Source of the DNA: Sabellastarte sp. h YS-2021
Taxonomy: Eukaryota > Annelida > Polychaeta > Sabellida > Sabellidae
DNA length: 64,000 nt
Direction of reading: 5' to 3'
Assembly (NCBI GenBank): GCA_964017235.1
Contig: OZ024936.1
Span: 58,641,028 to 58,705,027, forward strand
The number at the start of each line of letters is the position of its first letter. Position 1 is the stretch's first letter. Shown piece after piece: positions 55,418-64,000 of the stretch. Position numbers and translations under genes: made by a program. The notes beneath the pieces are model-generated. The model saw only the letters and a program-made list of their open reading frames with translations. It searched no databases and was not told the DNA's origin.

Positions 55418-56087
55418 ATGCCACCCCTCAGGTAGGAAATTTCAAGTATATCCTAATATTGCCAATCTGAAGCCCAAATTTAATTTTATGCCTATTTTAA
55501 TAAATAATGAGGATATTTTAGGCGCATTTTGAGCATTACATGTCTGATCAGAAATTATTTTACCAAAATATTGTTCTAAATATAGCCCAAAATAGATGTA
55601 AATCAGCCCAAACCAGTACCAAATGTTGGTCTATAAGTCTGAAATTTGGCCCAAAAATCACTTGCCACATACTAAATCTGACTGTATAGGTTTTGAGATT
55701 ACATCTGGTATACCAGTGGTGTCATATGTGTCATACAGGGTTGAGGAGAGTGAAAATACAGCCTCAGATGGCTGTATCAGGAAGTGCTGATATATTCTCA
55801 ATTAAGGTAGATTCAAGGTTGAAAACCATATTGATTCACACAGGAGTCGCCACTGAAATGAATTTTAGTAGTGTGTTCCTTCAGAAATACACATGTAGCC
55901 CAAAGTACAGGTTCAGGGAGTGTAGTTGGCGAGAGATGCATACAATGCCAGATCAGCCCAAACCACCCCTTAAAGTTGGTCAATCTGGCTGAGATTTTCA
56001 CAGGAAACTCAGTTTATATCAGAGACTGAATTTGTATTAGGCTGACCCACTCGAGGGCCACATTAAAAATTTCAATTTCCGGGGTGT

Positions 56088-56101
56088 GGGGGGGGGGGCC
56101 C
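56088..56101 (+). repeat. G11CCC tract allele
   Basis: Eleven G and three C, directly in the monomer after the G25 expansion. It has CCAATCTG, unlike the G11CCC at 18595, so the two are probably independent events. Confidence 0.85.
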
Positions 56102-56656
56102 ATGCCACCCCTCAGGTAGGAAATTTCAAGTATATCCTAATATTGCCAATCTGAAGCCCAAATTTAATTTTATGCCTATTTTAATAAATAATGAGGATAT
56201 TTTAGGCGCATTTTGAGCATTACATGTCTGATCAGAAATTATTTTACCAAAATATTGTTCTAAATATAGCCCAAAATAGATGTAAATCAGCCCAAACCAG
56301 TACCAAATGTTGGTCTATAAGTCTGAAATTTGGCCCAAAAATCACTTGCCACATACTAAATCTGACTGTATAGGTTTTGAGATTACATCTGGTATACCAG
56401 TGGTGTCATATGTGTCATACAGGGTTGAGGAGAGTGAAAATACAGCCTCAGATGGCTGTATCAGGAAGTGCTGATATATTCTCAATTAAGGTAGATTCAA
56501 GGTTGAAAACCATATTGATTCACACAGGAGTCGCCACTGAAATGAATTTTAGTAGTGTGTTCCTTCAGAAATACACATGTAGCCCAAAGTACAGGTTCAG
56601 GGAGTGTAGTTGGCGAGAGATGCATACAATGCCAGATCAGCCCAAACCACCCCTTA

Positions 56657-59600
56657 CAGTTGGTCAATCTGGCTGAGATTTTCACAGGAAACTCAGTTTA
56701 TATCAGAGACTGAATTTGTATTAGGCTGACCCACTCGAGGGCCACATTAAAAATTTCAATTTCCGGGGTGTGGGGGGGCCCCATGCCACCCCTCAGGTAG
56801 GAAATTTCAAGTATATCCTAATATTGCCAATCTGAAGCCCAAATTTAATTTTATGCCTATTTTAATAAATAATGAGGATATTTTAGGCGCATTTTGAGCA
56901 TTACATGTCTGATCAGAAATTATTTTACCAAAATATTGTTCTAAATATAGCCCAAAATAGATGTAAATCAGCCCAAACCAGTACCAAATGTTGGTCTATA
57001 AGTCTGAAATTTGGCCCAAAAATCACTTGCCACATACTAAATCTGACTGTATAGGTTTTGAGATTACATCTGGTATACCAGTGGTGTCATATGTGTCATA
57101 CAGGGTTGAGGAGAGTGAAAATACAGCCTCAGATGGCTGTATCAGGAAGTGCTGATATATTCTCAATTAAGGTAGATTCAAGGTTGAAAACCATATTGAT
57201 TCACACAGGAGTCGCCACTGAAATGAATTTTAGTAGTGTGTTCCTTCAGAAATACACATGTAGCCCAAAGTACAGGTTCAGGGAGTGTAGTTGGCGAGAG
57301 ATGCATACAATGCCAGATCAGCCCAAACCACCCCTTAAAGTTGGTCAATCTGGCTGAGATTTTCACAGGAAACTCAGTTTATATCAGAGACTGAATTTGT
57401 ATTAGGCTGACCCACTCGAGGGCCACATTAAAAATTTCAATTTCCGGGGTGTGGGGGGGCCCCATGCCACCCCTCAGGTAGGAAATTTCAAGTATATCCT
57501 AATATTGCCAATCTGAAGCCCAAATTTAATTTTATGCCTATTTTAATAAATAATGAGGATATTTTAGGCGCATTTTGAGCATTACATGTCTGATCAGAAA
57601 TTATTTTACCAAAATATTGTTCTAAATATAGCCCAAAATAGATGTAAATCAGCCCAAACCAGTACCAAATGTTGGTCTATAAGTCTGAAATTTGGCCCAA
57701 AAATCACTTGCCACATACTAAATCTGACTGTATAGGTTTTGAGATTACATCTGGTATACCAGTGGTGTCATATGTGTCATACAGGGTTGAGGAGAGTGAA
57801 AATACAGCCTCAGATGGCTGCATCAGGAAGTGCTGATATATTCTCAATTAAGGTAGATTCAAGGTTGAAAACCATATTGATTCACACAGGAGTCGCCACT
57901 GAAATGAATTTTAGTAGTGTGTTCCTTCAGAAATACACATGTAGCCCAAAGTACAGGTTCAGGGAGTGTAGTTGGCGAGAGATGCATACAATGCCAGATC
58001 AGCCCAAACCACCCCTTACAGTTGGTCAATCTGGCTGAGATTTTCACAGGAAACTCAGTTTATATCAGAGACTGAATTTGTATTAGGCTGACCCACTCGA
58101 GGGCCACATTAAAAATTTCAATTTCCGGGGTGTGGGGGGGCCCCATGCCACCCCTCAGGTAGGAAATTTCAAGTATATCCTAATATTGCCAATCTGAAGC
58201 CCAAATTTAATTTTATGCCTATTTTAATAAATAATGAGGATATTTTAGGCGCATTTTGAGCATTACATGTCTGATCAGAAATTATTTTACCAAAATATTG
58301 TTCTAAATATAGCCCAAAATAGATGTAAATCAGCCCAAACCAGTACCAAATGTTGGTCTATAAGTCTGAAATTTGGCCCAAAAATCACTTGCCACATACT
58401 AAATCTGACTGTATAGGTTTTGAGATTACATCTGGTATACCAGTGGTGTCATATGTGTCATACAGGGTTGAGGAGAGTGAAAATACAGCCTCAGATGGCT
58501 GTATCAGGAAGTGCTGATATATTCTCAATTAAGGTAGATTCAAGGTTGAAAACCATATTGATTCACACAGGAGTCGCCACTGAAATGAATTTTAGTAGTG
58601 TGTTCCTTCAGAAATACACATGTAGCCCAAAGTACAGGTTCAGGGAGTGTAGTTGGCGAGAGATGCATACAATGCCAGATCAGCCCAAACCACCCCTTAA
58701 AGTTGGTCAATCTGGCTGAGATTTTCACAGGAAACTCAGTTTATATCAGAGACTGAATTTGTATTAGGCTGACCCACTCGAGGGCCACATTAAAAATTTC
58801 AATTTCCGGGGTGTGGGGGGGCCCCATGCCACCCCTCAGGTAGGAAATTTCAAGTATATCCTAATATTGCCAATCTGAAGCCCAAATTTAATTTTATGCC
58901 TATTTTAATAAATAATGAGGATATTTTAGGCGCATTTTGAGCATTACATGTCTGATCAGAAATTATTTTACCAAAATATTGTTCTAAATATAGCCCAAAA
59001 TAGATGTAAATCAGCCCAAACCAGTACCAAATGTTGGTCTATAAGTCTGAAATTTGGCCCAAAAATCACTTGCCACATACTAAATCTGACTGTATAGGTT
59101 TTGAGATTACATCTGGTATACCAGTGGTGTCATATGTGTCATACAGGGTTGAGGAGAGTGAAAATACAGCCTCAGATGGCTGCATCAGGAAGTGCTGATA
59201 TATTCTCAATTAAGGTAGATTCAAGGTTGAAAACCATATTGATTCACACAGGAGTCGCCACTGAAATGAATTTTAGTAGTGTGTTCCTTCAGAAATACAC
59301 ATGTAGCCCAAAGTACAGGTTCAGGGAGTGTAGTTGGCGAGAGATGCATACAATGCCAGATCAGCACAAACCACCCCTTAAAGTTGGTCAATCTGGCTGA
59401 GATTTTCACAGGAAACTCAGTTTATATCAGAGACTGAATTTGTATTAGGCTGACCCACTCGAGGGCCACATTAAAAATTTCAATTTCCGGGGTGTGGGGG
59501 GGCCCCATGCCACCCCTCAGGTAGGAAATTTCAAGTATATCCTAATATTGCCAATCTGAAGCCCAAATTTAATTTTATGCCTATTTTAATAAATAATGAG

Positions 59601-62600
59601 GATATTTTAGGCGCATTTTGAGCATTACATGTCTGATCAGAAATTATTTTACCAAAATATTGTTCTAAATATAGCCCAAAATAGATGTAAATCAGCCCAA
59701 ACCAGTACCAAATGTTGGTCTATAAGTCTGAAATTTGGCCCAAAAATCACTTGCCACATACTAAATCTGACTGTATAGGTTTTGAGATTACATCTGGTAT
59801 ACCAGTGGTGTCATATGTGTCATACAGGGTTGAGGAGAGTGAAAATACAGCCTCAGATGGCTGTATCAGGAAGTGCTGATATATTCTCAATTAAGGTAGA
59901 TTCAAGGTTGAAAACCATATTGATTCACACAGGAGTCGCCACTGAAATGAATTTTAGTAGTGTGTTCCTTCAGAAATACACATGTAGCCCAAAGTACAGG
60001 TTCAGGGAGTGTAGTTGGCGAGAGATGCATACAATGCCAGATCAGCCCAAACCACCCCTTAAAGTTGGTCAATCTGGCTGAGATTTTCACAGGAAACTCA
60101 GTTTATATCAGAGACTGAATTTGTATTAGGCTGACCCACTCGAGGGCCACATTAAAAATTTCAATTTCCGGGGTGTGTGGGGGGGGGGGGGGGGGGCCCA
60201 TGCCACCCCTCAGGTAGGAAATTTCAAGTATATCCTAATATTGCCAATCTGAAGCCCAAATTTAATTTTATGCCTATTTTAATAAATAATGAGGATATTT
60301 TAGGCGCATTTTGAGCATTACATGTCTGATCAGAAATTATTTTACCAAAATATTGTTCTAAATATAGCCCAAAATAGATGTAAATCAGCCCAAACCAGTA
60401 CCAAATGTTGGTCTATAAGTCTGAAATTTGGCCCAAAAATCACTTGCCACATACTAAATCTGACTGTATAGGTTTTGAGATTACATCTGGTATACCAGTG
60501 GTGTCATATGTGTCATACAGGGTTGAGGAGAGTGAAAATACAGCCTCAGATGGCTGTATCAGGAAGTGCTGATATATTCTCAATTAAGGTAGATTCAAGG
60601 TTGAAAACCATATTGATTCACACAGGAGTCGCCACTGAAATGAATTTTAGTAGTGTGTTCCTTCAGAAATACACATGTAGCCCAAAGTACAGGTTCGGGG
60701 AGTGTAGTTGGCGAGAGATGCATACAATGCCAGATCAGCCCAAACCACCCCTTACAGTTGGTCAATCTGGCTGAGATTTTCACAGGAAACTCAGTTTATA
60801 TCAGAGACTGAATTTGTATTAGGCTGACCCACTCGAGGGCCACATTAAAAATTTCAATTTCCGGGGTGTGGGGGGGCCCCATGCCACCCCTCAGGTAGGA
60901 AATTTCAAGTATATCCTAATATTGCCAATCTGAAGCCCAAATTTAATTTTATGCCTATTTTAATAAATAATGAGGATATTTTAGGCGCATTTTGAGCATT
61001 ACATGTCTGATCAGAAATTATTTTACCAAAATATTGTTCTAAATATAGCCCAAAATAGATGTAAATCAGCCCAAACCAGTACCAAATGTTGGTCTATAAG
61101 TCTGAAATTTGGCCCAAAAATCACTTGCCACATACTAAATCTGACTGTATAGGTTTTGAGATTACATCTGGTATACCAGTGGTGTCATATGTGTCATACA
61201 GGGTTGAGGAGAGTGAAAATACAGCCTCAGATGGCTGTATCAGGAAGTGCTGATATATTCTCAATTAAGGTAGATTCAAGGTTGAAAACCATATTGATTC
61301 ACACAGGAGTCGCCACTGAAATGAATTTTAGTAGTGTGTTCCTTCAGAAATACACATGTAGCCCAAAGTACAGGTTCAGGGAGTGTAGTTGGCGAGAGAT
61401 GCATACAATGCCAGATCAGCCCAAACCACCCCTTAAAGTTGGTCAATCTGGCTGAGATTTTCACAGGAAACTCAGTTTATATCAGAGACTGAATTTGTAT
61501 TAGGCTGACCCACTCGAGGGCCACATTAAAAATTTCAATTTCCGGGGTGTGGGGGGGCCCCATGCCACCCCTCAGGTAGGAAATTTCAAGTATATCCTAA
61601 TATTGCCAATCTGAAGCCCAAATTTAATTTTATGCCTATTTTAATAAATAATGAGGATATTTTAGGCGCATTTTGAGCATTACATGTCTGATCAGAAATT
61701 ATTTTACCAAAATATTGTTCTAAATATAGCCCAAAATAGATGTAAATCAGCCCAAACCAGTACCAAATGTTGGTCTATAAGTCTGAAATTTGGCCCAAAA
61801 ATCACTTGCCACATACTAAATCTGACTGTATAGGTTTTGAGATTACATCTGGTATACCAGTGGTGTCATATGTGTCATACAGGGTTGAGGAGAGTGAAAA
61901 TACAGCCTCAGATGGCTGTATCAGGAAGTGCTGATATATTCTCAATTAAGGTAGATTCAAGGTTGAAAACCATATTGATTCACACAGGAGTCGCCACTGA
62001 AATGAATTTTAGTAGTGTGTTCCTTCAGAAATACACATGTAGCCCAAAGTACAGGTTCAGGGAGTGTAGTTGGCGAGAGATGCATACAATGCCAGATCAG
62101 CCCAAACCACCCCTTAAAGTTGGTCAATCTGGCTGAGATTTTCACAGGAAACTCAGTTTATATCAGAGACTGAATTTGTATTAGGCTGACCCACTCGAGG
62201 GCCACATTAAAAATTTCAATTTCCGGGGTGTGGGGGGCCCCATGCCACCCCTCAGGTAGGAAATTTCAAGTATATCCTAATATTGCCAATCTGAAGCCCA
62301 AATTTAATTTTATGCCTATTTTAATAAATAATGAGGATATTTTAGGCGCATTTTGAGCATTACATGTCTGATCAGAAATTATTTTACCAAAATATTGTTC
62401 TAAATATAGCCCAAAATAGATGTAAATCAGCCCAAACCAGTACCAAATGTTGGTCTATAAGTCTGAAATTTGGCCCAAAAATCACTTGCCACATACTAAA
62501 TCTGACTGTATAGGTTTTGAGATTACATCTGGTATACCAGTGGTGTCATATGTGTCATACAGGGTTGAGGAGAGTGAAAATACAGCCTCAGATGGCTGTA

Positions 62601-63420
62601 TCAGGAAGTGCTGATATATTCTCAATTAAGGTAGATTCAAGGTTGAAAACCATATTGATTCACACAGGAGTCGCCACTGAAATGAATTTTAGTAGTGTGT
62701 TCCTTCAGAAATACACATGTAGCCCAAAGTACAGGTTCAGGGAGTGTAGTTGGCGAGAGATGCATACAATGCCAGATCAGCCCAAACCACCCCTTAAAGT
62801 TGGTCAATCTGGCTGAGATTTTCACAGGAAACTCAGTTTATATCAGAGACTGAATTTGTATTAGGCTGACCCACTCGAGGGCCACATTAAAAATTTCAAT
62901 TTCCGGGGTGTGGGGGGGCCCCATGCCACCCCTCAGGTAGGAAATTTCAAGTATATCCTAATATTGCCAATCTGAAGCCCAAATTTAATTTTATGCCTAT
63001 TTTAATAAATAATGAGGATATTTTAGGCGCATTTTGAGCATTACATGTCTGATCAGAAATTATTTTACCAAAATATTGTTCTAAATATAGCCCAAAATAG
63101 ATGTAAATCAGCCCAAACCAGTACCAAATGTTGGTCTATAAGTCTGAAATTTGGCCCAAAAATCACTTGCCACATACTAAATCTGACTGTATAGGTTTTG
63201 AGATTACATCTGGTATACCAGTGGTGTCATATGTGTCATACAGGGTTGAGGAGAGTGAAAATACAGCCTCAGATGGCTGTATCAGGAAGTGCTGATATAT
63301 TCTCAATTAAGGTAGATTCAAGGTTGAAAACCATATTGATTCACACAGGAGTCGCCACTGAAATGAATTTTAGTAGTGTGTTCCTTCAGAAATACACATG
63401 TAGCCCAAAGTACAGGTTCG
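56657..63420 (+). repeat. Two- and four-monomer higher-order spacing
   Basis: A to C in TTACAGTTGG is at 56657, 58019 (1,362 bp) and 60755 (four monomers on). T to C in GGCTGCATC is at 57821 and 59183 (1,362 bp). A to G in GGTTCGGGG is at 60697 and 63420 (four monomers). The expected 59381 copy of the first marker is absent, and 59366 carries a private C to A. The pattern fits a degraded dimer or tetramer repeat. Confidence 0.75.
60168..60199 (+). repeat. Expanded (TG)-G18 tract
   Basis: The monomer reads GGGGTGTGT followed by eighteen G (60179-60196) and CCC, so both an extra TG and eleven extra G were gained. The flank is the normal TTTCCGGGG, unlike the two longer expansions, which argues for a separate origin. 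Confidence 0.9.
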
Positions 63421-64000
63421 GGGAGTGTAGTTGGCGAGAGATGCATACAATGCCAGATCAGCCCAAACCACCCCTTAAAGTTGGTCAATCTGGCTGAGAT
63501 TTTCACAGGAAACTCAGTTTATATCAGAGACTGAATTTGTATTAGGCTGACCCACTCGAGGGCCACATTAAAAATTTCAATTTCCGGGGTGTGGGGGGGC
63601 CCCATGCCACCCCTCAGGTAGGAAATTTCAAGTATATCCTAATATTGCCAATCTGAAGCCCAAATTTAATTTTATGCCTATTTTAATAAATAATGAGGAT
63701 ATTTTAGGCGCATTTTGAGCATTACATGTCTGATCAGAAATTATTTTACCAAAATATTGTTCTAAATATAGCCCAAAATAGATGTAAATCAGCCCAAACC
63801 AGTACCAAATGTTGGTCTATAAGTCTGAAATTTGGCCCAAAAATCACTTGCCACATACTAAATCTGACTGTATAGGTTTTGAGATTACATCTGGTATACC
63901 AGTGGTGTCATATGTGTCATACAGGGTTGAGGAGAGTGAAAATACAGCCTCAGATGGCTGTATCAGGAAGTGCTGATATATTCTCAATTAAGGTAGATTC
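63381..64000 (+). repeat. Last, partial monomer (copy 94)
   Basis: It begins at TTCCTTCAG and is cut by the window end after 620 of about 681 bases, so the array continues to the right. It carries the rare A-to-G change at 63420 (GGTTCGGGG), also seen at 60697 exactly four monomers upstream. Confidence 0.97.

Larger units (their letters stand above)
1..64000 (+). repeat. 681-bp tandem satellite array, whole window
   Basis: The same unit recurs head to tail from the first to the last base, with spacings of 680-684 bp apart from three of 697, 698 and 693. Monomer starts (TTCCTTCAG): 1, 682, 1363, 2044, 2725, 3406, 4087, 4768, 5449, 6129, 6810, 7492, 8172, 8853, 9536, 10217, 10897, 11577, 12258, 12939, 13620, 14300, 14980, 15661, 16342, 17022, 17702, 18383, 19067, 19747, 20428, 21125, 21806, 22487, 23168, 23849, 24530, 25211, 25892, 26573, 27253, 27934, 28616, 29297, 29979, 30660, 31341, 32023, 32704, 33386, 34067, 34748, 35429, 36109, 36790, 37470, 38151, 38832, 39513, 40194, 40875, 41556, 42237, 42920, 43602, 44284, 44964, 45645, 46326, 47007, 47688, 48369, 49050, 49731, 50411, 51092, 51773, 52454, 53135, 53816, 54497, 55178, 55876, 56560, 57241, 57922, 58603, 59284, 59965, 60658, 61339, 62020, 62700, 63381. 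Copies are over 99% identical by eye. I do not recognise the satellite family. No gene lies within it. Confidence 0.99.

Noticed and set aside
1-64000. CRISPR array
   Set aside because: The repeat unit is 681 bp with no variable spacers, and copies abut directly.
1-64000. Transposon or rDNA spacer origin
   Set aside because: No terminal repeats, target-site duplications, transposase or reverse transcriptase fragments, or rRNA-like segments are visible anywhere in the unit.

Overview
The whole 64,000-base window is one uninterrupted head-to-tail satellite array. The repeat unit is 681 bp and there are 93 complete copies plus a 620-base partial copy (63381-64000). Position 1 happens to be in phase with a monomer boundary chosen at the TTCCTTCAG word. 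All copies lie in the same orientation, and no unique sequence, transposon, RNA gene or convincing protein gene interrupts them. The array runs off both ends, so its true length is unknown.

The organism cannot be named from this sequence. A non-coding, several-hundred-bp satellite in a megabase-scale style array points to a eukaryotic heterochromatic region (centromeric, pericentromeric, subtelomeric or sex-chromosome; not distinguishable here). The unit is about 39% G+C by hand count and holds only five CpG sites, an observed/expected ratio near 0.19. That suggests a genome with heavy CpG methylation, for example a vertebrate. This is inference.

Monomer anatomy (copy 1 coordinates): six GCCCAAA heptamers, all on the + strand; a 47-bp internal duplication (77-123 versus 408-454, about 74% identical, sharing an exact 14-mer), which suggests the unit grew from a shorter ancestor of roughly 330-350 bp; a bulged stem-loop at 199-247 with a G tract at its tip; a perfect 12-bp palindrome at 511-522; and a 10-bp palindrome at 349-358.

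Copies are more than 99% identical, and nearly all length variation (680-698 bp) comes from the G tract, which is usually G7 but ranges from G6 to G25. Rare shared variants reveal local higher-order structure: a five-monomer duplication (about 26.8-33.4 kb), a two-monomer duplication (35.6-37.6 kb), a three-monomer repeat of 2,043 bp (44.0-49.1 kb) and two/four-monomer spacing (56.6-63.4 kb). The first 19 kb are the most mixed for G-tract length and for a T/G marker site, while 44-64 kb have lost the G allele entirely. Two stretches (37.8-39.7 and 41.3-42.7 kb) are unusually rich in transversions.

The repeated 99-codon (+) and 62-codon (-) open frames are consequences of copy identity, not genes: changes inside the + frame are about 16 amino-acid-changing to 4 silent, as expected without selection. 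I see no operon, defence system or other gene-based system. The most interesting items are the hypervariable hairpin tip and the layered higher-order organisation.
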